Assembly (NCBI GenBank): GCA_950295325.1
Contig: OX485806.1
Coordinates: 48,543,169 to 48,607,168, forward strand
DNA: 64,000 bases
Reading direction: 5' to 3'
Origin: Polytrichum commune
Taxonomy: Eukaryota > Streptophyta > Polytrichopsida > Polytrichales > Polytrichaceae
Part shown: piece after piece, positions 1 through 12,365 of the stretch
Layout: each line of letters begins with the position of its first letter
Numbering within the stretch: position 1 is the first letter of the stretch
The notes under the pieces: generated by a model
What the model saw: the letters and a program-made list of their open reading frames with translations, nothing else
Database searches by the model: none
What the model was told of the DNA's origin: nothing
Made by a program: the position numbers and the translations under genes

Positions 1-572
1 ATGAAAACATGGCACTTTTTTTTCCCGGGCATGAACCATTTCATTTTAGACCTCTCTATTTTCATTTGTCTTTTCACTGCATTTTTGAAGCCCAGGTCTG
101 ATAGATTATGCTCCAGGTACTCAAATTCATTGTCTATGGCGGACCTCAACTTCCCTACTGATCTAGGAGGCTGCAACTTCCACTTTAATATGCTGACATC
201 CAATATCCTAGGAACCAAGCTGCGGAGCGCCTCATCAAAGGCATTTTTACCTTCATAACCGCCATCTATGCCACCACCCACTTTCACTCTCAATGTGTGA
301 GGTTTTTGCCCCCCCGAACGCCTCAAATCCACATTTGTTTCGACCTCCTTCCTAGCAGCCCTCCTTGTCGCTCTTGCTTCACTCTCTGGCCTTACCTTAG
401 TGAGGTTTTGAGTTATTTGTTCCGAAGGTGCTGGCGGAGGAATCCATTGGCCAGGGAATGGTTGGCCCATCAGCCATGGCATTCCTTGTCCCATCATCCA
501 AGGACCTTGTTGCCCCATCAATCTAGGAGGTGGTTGCATGGCTTGCCCCATTGCTCTAGGTGGTTGCTGCAG
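1..572 (-). pseudogene. Exon of a Q/P/M/G-rich plant-transposase-like gene, running off the window edge
   Basis: The minus strand is open for about 190 codons from 572 down to position 1 with no stop. It begins with a low-complexity part rich in Q, P, M and G (for example 'QGPWMMGQGMPWLMGQ'). A basic stretch follows (around 'EARATRRAARKEVE'), then a folded-looking part with 'VPRILDVSILKWKLQPP' and 'FEYLEHNLSDLGFKNAV'. The latter recalls the second protein of plant CACTA elements (Ptta/En-Spm type); that assignment is from memory and uncertain. The CACTA element at 573-5931 interrupts the reading frame exactly: removing it and one CAG copy joins this exon in frame to 5932-6015. Transposon accessory protein is the best guess; a host gene is not excluded. 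Confidence 0.5.
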
Positions 573-879
573 CACTACTACAAAACACGTCTTTTATTCC
601 AACACCTACTTCACTAGATGTCTTTTACTACTATAAACAGTGATTGGAGGAATTATAGAAATCCACATGGGCTCATTTGATGTCCTAATTAACTTTGCGG
701 AGTCATAGTAGTGAAGTGAGACAACAATTCAGTTGGGAACGCTCTTGTAAACGTGTTTGGGAACGTCCAGTAGAACGTGCATGACTGTGGGTAGTGAAGT
801 GGTCCACATGGAGAGAATGTTAAGTCCAATTGTCATGTGTTTCAGGGTTTTAGACAGAATACTCACAAAAAATGACCCG

Positions 880-1115
880 TTAGTGTGTATGAGTGTGTGA
901 GTGTGAGTGTGTGTGAGTGTGAGGGAGTATGTGAAAGTATGAATGACAATGTGTTTGAGAGTGTGAATGACAATGTATGTGTGTGAGTATGAGAGTGTGA
1001 GAGTGTGAATGAGAATATGTGACAATGTATGTGTTAGTGTAAGAATGTGAGTAAGAATGTGTATGTGGGTAGGAGTGAAAATGTAGTTGTGAGTGTGAGA
1101 ATGGAAGTGTTGATG
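880..1115. repeat. GT/GAGTGT-rich microsatellite
   Basis: Imperfect runs of gtgtgagtgtgag and gaatgacaatgtgt fill this stretch inside the left part of the CACTA element. Open reading frames across it are artefacts of the repeat. Confidence 0.8.
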
Positions 1116-1119
1116 GACG

Positions 1120-3190
1120 CCGTGGGTCGTTCCTTTGTAATTAGCTAAGAAGACTCACGATAAGACATCATATAAATTTATATTCGCTTGAGAACTACCG
1201 TGTTTCATTAATATGCTCAGTCTCGAATTAGTAATCTCTCTCTTCTCCTTGTGATATGAATATAATTATTGGAGTGAACACATTATCATTATCATATATT
1301 CTCACTCTCAATGTAAGGCATCATTGATAATAAGAACAATTAGATTAGAGAAGGTTTCAAGAGGTATAACAATATCGTTGATAACAATATAATTTTCAAT
1401 AGGTTATATAAGTCTTCAAGGAGTTAAGTTCGTAGTTCATAAACGTCAATCACATACTTTATAATATTATTCCATAACTTATAATAATAAGAAAGATATT
1501 GTGTTCTTGAATCTTCCTTTTTAAGCTCAAGTGTTACTACTTATAGTATTGTAACTTTGATATGTGTAATATATAGTGGTTATAACCTTATATCCAAAAT
1601 ACCATTGATTATTTTGCAATGTCACGTTTTTACTTCAAAGTGTTTCTTGATGATGAGAGTAATTATAACTCTCTTGAGTTTTGTTCAAGAGAGAGAACTC
1701 TTCTCTTTGATAGTTAATCTTTCACTTGTAATGACATCCAACAACTCACAAGAATCTTAAAGGTAAGAAGTTTAAATAACAATTGTTGTGAGTAGTTAAT
1801 CAATCAATCTTTGTTAGTATCAATAAAATCTTTGTTACTATCTTTATAATTTACTTAAACATTTGAATATGAGTAAGTTCAACTATCATCCATAAGTCAC
1901 ATAATATATATAGGTAGTTTATATTGAGAAGTTTCTCTCAATTAATTGTATCTCTTTCTTAGTAATATTTAAGAAGTCTTACTCTCAATTTAATTGAAAT
2001 ATGCATGCAAGTCTTATCAACTCAATCTTAATCACTCTATCACTTTATATTTGGATAATTCCCTTTTGAGAAGTTCAATGATAACTTCCACTTTTAGGAG
2101 ACAATCTTGTTTCCTTCATTCACGTTGTATGAATTGACGTTTGCTTCATCATAACAACATCTCTCAAAGTTCCATTGATTCTCCAAATATCCTTGAGCGC
2201 TTTGTTCTCACCCTCACACACTAATCTTTTGAGTTCTTGCTCAAAAAAGTTTACTCTTCTCTCGGTTGCTTAATCACTTAAGTTCCAAGTACCGCTTAAC
2301 AACTTGTAAGTCCAATTGAGAGAGAGAGATAGATCACACATATTTGTGGAAAAGATAGTATATTGCAAAAGTACTCCGAGAGGAGAGATACAAAAGGAAC
2401 TCAAATGTTTTTGACACTCAAATTTAAGATAGCTTCGTCGTATTGAAAATGAGGTGTAGTCCCCTAAAAGTGTTCCCTTTATAGAGTCTTTTCTTCCTAA
2501 CCCAAAATCTATATTTAAAATGGTTGTTAACTCCACTTTCCTAGATAACTACCTATCTCCGACATAGTTAGATGATATCTATTATAAACGGTTATAACCG
2601 TTTTACCATTCTAATGTTCGTCTTTATAAGATTCCACTATATCTTTGTCATGACTTCATTCCAAATCCTTTTTGAGAATCCATCAAATCTTCATATTGAT
2701 TTATTTAAATTCCAATGATCATACTAGTAGAATGTACCATATTCCTATATACTCCTTAATATTTATATATTCCTCGTAATTGCTTAAATATTCTTCTTTC
2801 ATAATTGTCCTTGAACAAAACCTCGTATACTCATACTAATGGAATGTAATCTTACTCCTATATACTTTCTAATATCCCTATATACTCCTATATATTCCTC
2901 ATATAAGACCTTTCATACTTACATAGTGATCTTTTATTTTTAAGTTCTAAGTTTCCTTCACTAGGCCGCTGGAGACCCATTGCCGTGGGTAAGGGGCCCT
3001 ATAACCGCGCGACTTCCTTGTATATCCGTGGAAAGGGGGCCTAAAACCGTGGCCGAGGGCTCTCCGAGTTCCTCTTGTCTTCGGTGTTCATTCTTCGTTT
3101 CGGTGGTGATTCTTTTCTCCTCTTGGTGATGTATGTTGTCGTTGGCTTCTCCATTGTGCATTTTTTCTCTCTTATAATGTTGTTACTCAA
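1120..3190. other. AT-rich interior of the CACTA element, no gene seen
   Basis: The sequence is AT-rich with no convincing open frame or splice structure. A short GC-richer patch at about 2962-3065 stands out and could be captured DNA, but no protein is recognisable in it. Confidence 0.5.
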
Positions 3191-3194
3191 CAAG

Positions 3195-3925
3195 TGTAAG
3201 TGTGGATATGAGAGACAAGCTAAAAGTGAGGAACTTAGAGTGTGGAGCCTAATATTTGCAATATTAGGGTTTACTATAAATGTGTGAGGAAATAAATGAG
3301 AATGTGTGTATGAATATGAGAGTGCTAGTGTGGATATAAGAGATAAATCAAAAGCGAGGAACTTGGAGTATGCAACCCCATGTCGTCACCAAATCCAATG
3401 ACAAAGGTATGTTTATATATTTGTGTGAATGGAAATGTGTGTGTGTGTGTGAATATATGTGTGAGTGTAATGATAAGAGTGTTAGTGTGGATATGAGAAA
3501 TAATCCAAAGGTTAGGGTTTGGAATGTATAACCTAATGTCTTCACCAAATGCATTGACAAAAGTATGTGTATATTTGTATGAATGAAAATGTGTGTGTGT
3601 GTGTGTGAATATATATGTGAGTGTAATGATAAGATTGTTAGTGTGGATATGAGAAATAATCCAAAGGTTAGGGTTTGGAATGTGTAACCTAATGTCTTCA
3701 CCAAATGCATTGACAAAGGTATGTGTATATTTGTATGAATGAAAATGTGTGTGTGTGTGAATATATATGTGAGTGTAATGATAAGATTGTTAGTGTGGAT
3801 ATGAGAAATAATTCAAAGGTTAGGGTTTGGAATGTATAACCTAATGCCTTCACCAAATGCATTGACAAAGGTATGTGTATATTTGTATGAATGAAAATGT
3901 GTGTGTGTGTGTGTGTGAAAGAGGG
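3195..3925. repeat. Tandem repeat of about 155 bp, roughly five diverging copies, each with a GT tract
   Basis: Units contain 'gttagtgtggatatgagaa', 'aaaggttagggtttggaatg', 'cttcaccaaatgcattgac' and a (gt)n run. Three well-matched copies have the motif ccaaag/tcaaag at 3504, 3661 and 3813 (spacing 157 and 152). Two more diverged copies lie to the left. The array lies within the non-autonomous CACTA element. Confidence 0.8.
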
Positions 3926-4590
3926 GACCTAAACCAAAGCGTATACGTCTGAGTGAAGACGAGAAATTAACTTTGGAGGCCAGTGCAATGCTGCAGAAAG
4001 GTTACGTTCTCACGAAGGGGGGTTGCATTATTCTGAGTGTTTATGCTAAGTTATATTTTTATGTAAACATAACTCCACATGGTGAAGTATCACTGTAGCC
4101 AGTATGCAATAATGGCCATTGTCGTATTTTTTTACTACCCGTAGTCACTGACGCTTACTACGTATAGTTATTGGCCTGTAACATAGTTGTCCTATATTAC
4201 TAGAAGCAGTAATGTGATAGCCATAAAGCCGTGGAGTGTTTAGACATTAGAGATGGATTTCAAGAGATATACATTTATGTAGGAAGTGGTGCATACCAAG
4301 AACCAGTTGTAGAAAATTCTAAAACTTTCGGCCATGTTCGGTAGAACTAACATTAATGTCCTTCTCTACATTAGTTTACAATGCATTAATCAATGTAAGG
4401 CTAAAATGGTCGAATAAACATTGCAGAGAAATTGAGGTCTAGCCCATCAAAAAATGGCTCGAAGAAAATGGAGAAAGAAGGAGACAAAAAATTGATGGAT
4501 AAGCGTCGGGGTGATAAACCTCCCTTTGCCACGAAGGGGAGGTTACAATTGGCCAAGCAAAGGGCCATTTCATTATTTGGGCAGGTGACT
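3926..4590 (+). other. Coding-like scraps inside the CACTA element
   Basis: Two short plus-strand stretches look coding: about 3926-4020 (basic peptide around 'RGPKPKRIRLSEDEKLTLEA') and about 4440-4592 (around 'KKLMDKRRGDKPPF'). The second ends at a plausible donor, CTGGGTAAGG. They may be remains of a CACTA gene or captured exons. No family is recognised. Confidence 0.25.
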
Positions 4591-5490
4591 GGGTAAGGTT
4601 GTGTGCGGATACGTGAGTGTGGAATGGATTTGTAGACCTATGTTGATTTTTAGATATTGACCCCTTTGGAGTTTAGTGCTTACCATTGTTAGTAGCGATT
4701 TGTGAAACATTTATGACACACTATTGTATAAATATGATTTGTTTTTTTAACATTATTACCATGTTTGTGTGACTGCATTTCGTAGGTGACTGTATTTTGT
4801 ATGATAAGTGGAAATATATGGTGCATGCCACAAACATATGACCTTGGTGAGTCATCCTCATGTTACTAGTTGCAGTAAACACAATCATTTGCATCATAAA
4901 CATGGCACTTAGCAAAGTGAACATGAAGTTAACTACTAGTAATAAATCCTAAAGATATATGAAGACCATATGACCTCACAACGTAGAGAAAACACCAAAG
5001 TTTGTTGTCAACATTACTTTGCATAGTAAAGTAGATATCATTTCGTCAAGTAAGAAATATATGTCATTTCCATATTTATTCACTCCTACTAGTCACAGAC
5101 GCTTACTACGCAAAGTTATTGTCTAGTATGACCAGTGGCAATATAATGTGTATGCCAGGAACATATCACTATGTCAAGTGAACCCCATGTCACTCGATAC
5201 AGTAAACGCAATCATTTGCATTAAAAACATATGACTTGGCAAAGTCATATACACTTCACTACTAGTAATACATAACAAAGATATACGACAACCACATGAC
5301 CTCACAACGTAGGCCAGAAATCACTAGTTGATGTAAACATTACTCCACTCAGTGAAGTAGATATCACGACATGTAGTAAAAACAATATGCATTTGTTGTA
5401 TTTATTTACTATTAGCAGTGAGAGACGCTTACTACACAACGTTATTGACTTCCCGCTTTGTTGTCCGCGATTACGGGAAACAGTAATGTG
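4131..5490. repeat. Subterminal repeats of the CACTA element
   Basis: A motif around 'gacgcttactac' followed by 'gttattg' recurs at about 4149, 5100 and 5424. A second motif, 'tgacctcacaacgtag', recurs at about 4971 and 5299. Variants of 'agtgaagta' are scattered to the right end. Clustered subterminal motifs of this sort are the usual transposase-binding regions of CACTA elements; binding here is inferred. Confidence 0.6.
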
Positions 5491-5931
5491 TGAAAATTAA
5501 TTCAATTAATCATCGCCACGATGAAATTTATTTGTTTCAACCACGTTGTTAACATTGACTAGTAATTTGGAATGTATATATATGCATTTTACATGTTATG
5601 ACTCTGTGTAGTGAAGTGCAAACACCATACATGACTGGTGCCAGTGCCATGAGTCCACTAGGCCTAGTTATATGAACGTGTGTCTTATCTTACTTATATT
5701 GACGAGGTGTAGTGAAGTAGGACACGACTTTAAGAAGTAAAGCACTGGAGCACCCCAAACTTCACTGCCATTGGGAACGTGTCCATTGGGAAAGTCCTGT
5801 CCGACATGACTATGACCACACTTTACTTCTTGTCTGAAGTGACTGGTCATTTTCCACGTTAGTAAAGTCTGGGTTTTTTCACTTGTAGAAGTTGAAAAAC
5901 CCAGTTGTAAAAGACGTGTTCTGTTGTAGTG

Positions 5932-6015
5932 CAGCTGCATCCACAGAGGTTGCATCCATTGCCATTGAGGTTGTGATGATGTTGTTGTGGGGATCTGAAC
6001 TTGGTGTGCTGCAAC
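5932..6015 (-). pseudogene. Upstream part of the exon split by the CACTA insertion
   Basis: The minus strand encodes a Q/W-rich peptide ('PQWQWMQPLWMQL') that continues in frame into the 1-572 exon once the CACTA element and one CAG are removed. A possible acceptor (GGTCCAG) lies at about 6016. The low-complexity Q/P/M composition on both sides supports one exon. Confidence 0.5.
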
Positions 6016-6770
6016 CTGGACCTCATCACAACAATGGACGAGTCAACTCTTAAATTTTGTGAAATAATGGTTCACACTTGCATCTGCATTGTACTCATCC
6101 TTAAATTACAACCTCTAATTAACAACCCTCCCAATAAGGAGAGGGACAAGTGACAGAGAAATTAAAATAAATAAAATAAAAATGGTGAGCATACCTTCAT
6201 CTGAATTCTTCATTTCACACTGATGTGTTCTGTGGTTATTGCAAAGTGAGGAATCTGATGCTTAAAATCTAGCTCAGTACACTAAAAAGGGCTTTGATTT
6301 TTCAATCTGCGATTGTAACTTGGATGCAGCTACGTCATGGATTTCATTTATGTTGTCATCCACCCAAAATATTGTAGTAAGGTACACGTGAGGGGGACAA
6401 GTCTTCATGGAGTGCACTATAGGTGATGTACCTAGAAGAATTTCAACAATCAACAACTATGTTTATAACTCTAAAACATGTTGTAAAGGACCCGAATGAC
6501 TATATATCTTTTAGTTAAAAACAATGGCACATTGTAACTGTAGTCCTTGTTGATGGCCCATATTTAGTGCAATGTAGGTTGCCTGGTTTACTACTCTATG
6601 TCGAGGTAAAAAAATAGGACTTACACCAAATTTGAACACCCTAGAATAGTAATTTCTCGCAATCAGGAAAATGTGTTGGAATCTATTCTCACTAGAAGAA
6701 TTTCAACAAATAAATGTATACACGTCTGTAACAACAACACTTAAATGACTCCACAATTAGGAAAACATAC

Positions 6771-6880
6771 ATTTTTCTCTGGTGTCTTCAAAATTTGTCT
6801 TGCTCGTTTTCTCTTTGTTGCAGTGGAGGCAGCCAAATCATACAACCCTTCATGTACGGACTCAAGGTCATCATCACAGT
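6771..6880 (-). pseudogene. Probable further exon of the same minus-strand gene
   Basis: The acceptor CCTAATGCAG ends at 6881 and a possible donor GTATGT lies at 6765-6770. The exon encodes an acidic patch then a basic stretch ('DDDLESVHEGLYDL', 'TATKRKRARQIL'). Its size, orientation and splice sites suit the broken gene that continues at 6015. The link is inferred. Confidence 0.35.
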
Positions 6881-7269
6881 CTGCATTAGGAAAAAAAAAA
6901 CATTGATAAGCTATACCAGGGTGGGAGAATGGCACACGCCCACAACAAAGTTTTGGGAAACCATAATTTTAATCAATCCAACTATCTCTAGGGTGATACA
7001 TGATTATACAAACCCAACCCACATTAAGAACCAACTCAACCCCTATCAATGGACTTCATCATCCAGTAGAGACGGCAAGGAGGGTAAACAAGACGGAATA
7101 TTTCATGCAAAAGATGAATCAGGGAACTTTTCCAGCATAAATTCAGAGTTTTGAAATCACACCTACTTGAGAATTTCTTTTGGTATATCATTGGAGGCAG
7201 ATGGTTGAGAATGGAAACATCACTACAAATCACATGAAGTGGAGAGATAGACTTGTATTTAGCAAATTT

Positions 7270-7825
7270 CATTTCTGAAGAGGTACTATGTTCAAGATCT
7301 ATAATGTTGTACGATTGTTTAGATTGTTAAGCTTGTTTAGATTGTTTAGATATGAAAACCCTCAAGAAACCTTCAAAACAGCAGTTCACACGAATGCAAG
7401 TGCCAATGCCCAAAGCCCAGATCGTCTACTTTAATACCCTCCACAACAAATTCCGAACAAATAGGTTCTACACCTCCCTAATCCGCACTTAAGTTAAACT
7501 CCATAACTCAGAAACCCTCAAGAAACCTTAATGCCATAGTTTACACAAATGCAACTGCAAAGAGGCAAATCCCACACCCTCTATCTTAAAACCTCCACAC
7601 CGATTTAACATTTGGTACCGAAAAATTATGTGCTTAAGCTCCTTGGAACGCCACTTAACCCAAAAACCACAAATCAAAACCCCGTGGTCCTAAGAATCCT
7701 TTGGATTGATTGATTCATTCTTAACTGTGATTGAAAGGGTGGCAAGAGGTTTAGTCTTAAGGTTTTGCAGATGGTTGAGATTAGTTTAACATCTTTTGGT
7801 GTTGTTGTAAGTCACCAAATTGTGG
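7270..7825. other. Non-coding, with a diverged direct repeat
   Basis: A unit starting 'accctcaagaaacctt' occurs at about 7359 and 7514, each followed by similar text to about 7605. No coding signal is seen. Confidence 0.4.
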
Positions 7826-8815
7826 GACCACGCGAACACAAGAATATCCGGATTGGCGGTTTTAAGAGCCTAATCCGATTCTGTCCGGATGACCCTATTA
7901 TCGTCCAGGGATTTTGTGACGTGTAGGAGGTTTAGAACTCTCCGTACCCGCTTACCTTCTACTCCTTAGCCGAATTTCCGGAAATCCCGGTTTCCGGACT
8001 TTTGGACACTCTTCTTCTTCCGGAGTTTGCCTTTCCGGATTTTATTTTTGGGTCCTAATTATAATATTTATTTACCCCTCTGATTCAGATGTATCCATCT
8101 ACGTTCTACCCTCTAGAATAGGTGGTTTCTTCCGGTGAAGACGTCCCTTATAAGATTGGGATCCGGATATTCCCTCACAACCAATCCGGATTGGCCAAAT
8201 CCGGCTTGGCAGGTCACACAGAGAGATCCGGATTATATCTTTGGACCGCAACGACCGGAGTATTCCAGATTCCAACCGGAGATCTGACTCGACAGGATAA
8301 GTGGGTGACCCGTACCACTTTCCGGATTGTCCCGTCCATAAGCGGTGAGACCTCTTCAGAAGATCAGATCGGCACAAGTCTGGATTCCTTCCGGATCTTT
8401 GCCCAGTCCTCCCCATGGCTATCTCACCTAGACGTTACCCAGACCTCCGGAACAATGAGGTTCCCTTCCCACTACACTCCGGAGATTGCCTCGAACCTGG
8501 AATCCTAACTGTTCCGGTCCTTCCCTCCTCCTTCTGACGGATCGATCCGGCTACCATTTCCTGGGATTCTACTCAATCTGAGCTAACTGGGCAATCCGTA
8601 CCACTTTCCGGATTGGTCCGTCTAAGGGCGGTGGGACCTCTTCAGAAGTTCGGATGGCGCAAGTCCGGATCCCTTCCGGATCTCGCCCAATCCTTCCGGA
8701 TCCGGATTTTCCGCTAACAAAACCCAAGGGAGAATTTTATTCCTCATCTTCAAAAACTCCTAAGTCCTTTCTTCTTACCTCTATTCTGCCTAACTGATCT
8801 AACTATCATCCTAAC

Positions 8816-10855
8816 CTAAGGAGAGCGGTGCTTCTTCTGAGCCGCTCCCTCCTTCGAATGGCTGCCGAGTCCACTGATGGCGGATGAGCCCCCTCCCGGC
8901 GATGCCTTCTGTAGCCGTGTGAGCATCCTCCTCATGTTCGGAGAAGGGGCAATCTCATCCTCCGAATCCGCTGCTCTCTCGATTCGCGGTGTTCCGGAAA
9001 CTGTACTACCCTTCCGGACGCTCCGGATCGGGGAAGGATCGCTTCCGGTGCACTGTTCCGGATTCTGTCCGCCCGAGATCGAGGCATTCCGCGGATCCCT
9101 GTTGGAGGCCGCCCTTGAGGGTGGCGGAGGGAATGGACTAACCATTTGGCAGTCCGGAGGAGACGACGGCGAGGCTTGGGTCATAGGGGCCTTACCCCTG
9201 CTTGGAGTTGCCTCTCGATCCGAAGTCTGGTGCCTTATCGGCGTCCTAGCCCTATTCAAAGTCCGGGACCGATCCGAAGTTCGTGGGACAGGGGACTGGC
9301 CTCGTCCGGATCTAACAGACCCGGTGCTCTTCCGCCTCACCTGGGGAGAGCGGATCCTTTCCGGAGCTCTTCCAGAACTAGCAGGCCGAGAACCACCTCC
9401 CTGCTGGCTGGGCCTTGCAGACGTTGGCAGATTCTGGACCACGGCGACATCACCAACCACCTTGTAGAGGGTTCCGGTTGGTGACCCAGGCGGACCCGGA
9501 TAGAGCACCCGCCGGGGTGTTCCGCTTGGCGGAACCACTTTCTGGATTTCCACCATGAGATCCTTCATCGTCCGTGAGTATTTCACGAGGATGGGGAGGG
9601 TCTGCCTAGCGGAGGCGGGTTCTCCGGGCTCCATCATCCGGTTGTAAAGATGCGCCTTGTTGACGATCTCTGCCGGATGCCCCACCAGCTCCCGGATCCG
9701 GCTGAAGACCACTGCCTGCTCCGCGTGGTACTTCCGGATCTCCTCACTCTTCTGACTCAGCTCCTGAGTCATGGCCGCTACCTGCACGGTGAGGTGAGCA
9801 TTCTCCGTCTTGGCTTGCTCGAGCTCCTTCCTGTCCGCCCTCTTTGCCAATTCTCAGAGAATGTTTCCGGGTCCCCAGTCGTCTAGGGCGTGGTTCGCTC
9901 CTCGGACGATGTGTTCCAGCTGGTAGTACTGGTTTGGTAGGTCCTCCAACCCCTCTTGGACCCGTTTGAAGGGATTCTCCGGAAAATCCCAGGCGGAGAG
10001 ATCCACATTCCGCCTCGTGGTCTCCCGGCTGGGTCCGACTTCTGAATGATAGTGAGGGGGAGGAGAGCTTGGGCTCAGGAGGGTCGGCGGCGGGTTTCTG
10101 GGTGAAGAGGGAGGGGCTTCCGGAATGATGGGGTCGCTGGAAGTCTCTGTCTCGAGGTCCCCAGCTTCCGGATGGAGCTTGTAGGTGACCTCGTCCGCCG
10201 CTATCGTCAGCAGGTCCTCCTCCTCCTCGGCCGTGATGCAGTCAAAATGCTGGTAGAGGTGCAGAATGAAGGGGGAGAGGAAGGAGGGTTTCCGGCCTAT
10301 ATGGGGGAGGGCCCGCCCTACTATCTCTTGAATGATCAGCCCCCAATTCATTGGCCGGACTCCGGACATAGCTCCAAACAGGGTGTTAGCCATGGTAAGG
10401 CTAATCCGCTTCGGCTTGTCCGGGTTTAGGATGGGCAGGAGGAACTCTAACACCCTCCGCTCTCTTAGGTTCCGGCAGTTCTCGGGGTGGAAGCCGTCCT
10501 TCGGGTCCGCGTCCCCTCTAAATTTTCCGGCGAACAGGCCATCGCGGCGGCCGGCCCATCCTTCCGTAATTCCCCTCGAAAACCCGTAGACCCTATTCCA
10601 TACATCCGGAGTCCAACTATCCGGATCCCTCCTCTTGGTTCCTAACCACTCATTCCCTCTCTCGAACTTGAACTCCTGGAGAGTATCTTCCGCTCGGAGG
10701 TTCCAGGGTTTGGTGAGCAACCCCGCGCAACCCATAACCCGGAGATCCTCCGCTAGCTCCTGCAACTCCCCGTCCTCCCTCGGAATTGCAGGGATGAGGG
10801 CTTTGAGCGGAACCGGGATGGGTTCCCTCCGATCCTCTTCCCGTGCTTCCGGCAT
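8816..10855 (-). pseudogene. Gag-like protein with coiled coil, interrupted by one in-frame UGA
   Basis: Reading from an ATG at 10855, the first 333 codons hold a conserved-looking globular part ('DGLFAGKFRGDADPKDGFHP', 'MANTLFGAMSGVRPMNWG', 'HLYQHFDCITAEEEEDL'). A proline/serine-rich linker follows. A single TGA at 9854-9856 falls in the same frame, after 'GPGNIL'. Beyond it the frame stays open to 8816: a heptad-rich coiled coil ('KELEQAKTENAHLTVQVAAM'), then a long basic R/S/P-rich tail. The first part resembles the 'putative plant transposon protein' domain common beside plant retroelements (from memory). The frame is also open upstream to 11017 without clear coding character. Function is unknown; a Gag-like structural role is inferred. 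Confidence 0.55.
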
Positions 10856-10929
10856 TTTCCTCCCTTCTCTCGATTTCCGTCTCAACTGCTGAACCTTTTT
10901 CCCCTCCGGATTCCGTCTCTTCCACCTAA

Positions 10930-11015
10930 TTGCTACAGAGTCCCGGCAAGCCAACTGCCGGTGACTGGAATGTGCGGAGTCCCAGCAATCCAACTGCTGG
11001 CGGCTCGAAAAAAAC
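10930..11015 (-). repeat. Duplicated short hairpin unit upstream of the gag-like start
   Basis: Two adjacent related copies of about 48 bp each carry a small hairpin: CCGGCAGTTGGCTTGCCGG and CAGCAGTTGGATTGCTG on the minus strand, each followed by GGACTC. They sit just 5' of the gag-like ORF and could be leader RNA structure. Confidence 0.5.
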
Positions 11016-11468
11016 ACAACCTCACCACTCGTTCTCTCAACATTTTGCCTCTTGTGAGCAGGGAAAAAAAAGTGGGAATGAGAAGGAAGGGACCCTTAAA
11101 TATCCTTCCTCCCTCTTTCTTCCCTTATTACCGTTTGGGTTAACGGAAAACGGTTACCAACTGTTTTCCGACGGTTTTCTCCCAACCGTCATAAATCCGT
11201 TGTAACCGCCACTTCCGGACCGTTGGTTAATCTTGGCGCAACCGTTACTTGGTCCGGACCATGATCAAACGGTCCCCCTAACCCATTTTGACGGACCGGT
11301 AATAATACTCCTTTTTATCCTTTTTATCGCACGAGGCGGATTTAGAATGCCCTATTTCCTAGTACAATTAAAAAACCCTATTATTCTCATATAAGCAGGG
11401 TAAAATACGGAAAATGGATCCGTATTTCCATATTTCTGTATTTCCGTTAAATGTTGGACCCCCACACA

Positions 11469-11980
11469 AATGATGAACAAACAAGAACATCATGGCTCTA
11501 TTTGAGCTGTAATCTATAGATTCCACAAATATACATGTTTAGTAATTCTCCTAAAGTCTACAAACTCAACCGCTTCATCTGTAACTATTTGACAGTCCCC
11601 AGACAAAAATTTAAACCTCAAACCCTTGCCATCCAAAAACTCAACTCATTCTATGCATGGTAGCTTGGCTAACTGCCCAACACCCATTCGTCTAGGTTGG
11701 ATGTAGTAAAACCCCAGCAAGTGTTTACATCTTAGTTGAGTTAATCCCTCAACAAAGTTTGCCCTCAACCCACATTCAATAACCCTAAACATACCACCCA
11801 ACACCTTACATCCATTTATTGCATACCTGACACCTCTAACACACACCAACCAACCATAAACAAACCATCCAACACCCAACTACCTACATGTAACACAAAT
11901 CTATCGCAAACCCCCCCCCCAAAAGTAGATGTTTAACATCCCCAACAAAACAAGTTAGGAGGTAGAGACAAGGTTTAGGG
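11469..11980. other. Non-coding stretch
   Basis: AT-rich with C-rich runs on the plus strand (for example a run of C at about 11911). It probably belongs to an intron of the disrupted minus-strand gene. Nothing else is recognised. Confidence 0.4.
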
Positions 11981-11986
11981 ACGTAC

Positions 11987-12169
11987 CTGGAATGTACTCG
12001 TCCTTTGTCTTGGTCTCATTGGATTCCTCCTCTGGCGCCATGCCACTATAGGCAGTTACTTGAGATTTATGCACAACACACTTTCGTGAGCTCCGACGAC
12101 TGGGAGCGGCGGGCTTTGGTGCGGAGGGAGGGCGTTCTCTAGGGTTTTTTTTTGGTACAGATCTCACGC
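11987..12169 (-). pseudogene. Exon of the disrupted minus-strand gene, proline/basic-rich
   Basis: An acceptor (TTTTCTATGCAG, ending at 12170) and a donor (CCAG before GTACGT at 11981-11986) bracket about 61 codons. They encode a P/R/S-rich stretch ('RPPSAPKPAAPSRRSSRKC'), then an acidic end 'ETKTKDEYIPG'. Together with the 12916-13140 exon this matches, from memory, the N-terminal pattern 'YELxRDxRVAxxx ... PRRSSR' seen in many plant transposon-associated proteins. The next exon would lie beyond the 7.8-11.5 kb insertion. Confidence 0.5.
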
Positions 12170-12365
12170 CTGCATAGAAAACCCACCTCCTTGAGTGAAC
12201 ATGGAGCAGCTATACACCAAGTGCGGCACTGCGCCTTTCCAGGAAGCAAGAGTGTAGAGAAAACACAGAAAGGGTTAAAGAGGAAGGTGGGTTCTGGGCG
12301 CTCCCGCAAGTGAAGGAGAGAAAAGAAATCTCCACCGTCCACGTTTCATCTCTATGTATGTCATT

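Larger units (their letters stand above)
573..5931. mobile_element. Non-autonomous CACTA (En/Spm-type) DNA transposon with CAG target duplication
   Basis: The left end reads CACTACTACAAAACACGTC and continues into TTTTA. The right end is its imperfect inverted copy, ending ACGTGTTCTGTTGTAGTG at 5931. A 3-bp duplication CAG flanks both ends (570-572 and 5932-5934), as CACTA transposases produce. No transposase is encoded in the 5.36 kb. The interior holds GT-rich microsatellite, a 155-bp tandem repeat, AT-rich filler and subterminal repeats. It would need a transposase in trans. It lies inside a protein-coding exon of the minus strand. Confidence 0.85.
7826..11468 (-). mobile_element. Candidate gag-only LTR-type element with TGTGGG...CCCACA ends
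   Basis: On the minus strand the candidate starts at about 11468 with TGTGTGGGGGTCC and ends at about 7826 with GGTCCCACA, giving the TG...CA form of LTR elements. Between lie a gag-like ORF and regions unusually rich in TCCGGA/ATCCGG words (7850-8720 and 11100-11330). I could not find clearly matching LTR copies, a primer-binding site or a target duplication, so the boundaries are tentative. No protease, reverse transcriptase or integrase is seen. Confidence 0.35.

Noticed and set aside
729-1025. ORF over the GT-rich microsatellite
   Set aside because: Translation is pure low-complexity repeat (TH/SH/TL runs) with no independent evidence of coding.
6425-6710. Twice-occurring 'ctagaagaatttcaaca', once preceded by CACTA-like 'cactagaagaat'
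   Set aside because: Considered as a CACTA terminus because it resembles the 18501 end. Similarity stops after about 12 bases and no partner or target duplication was found.
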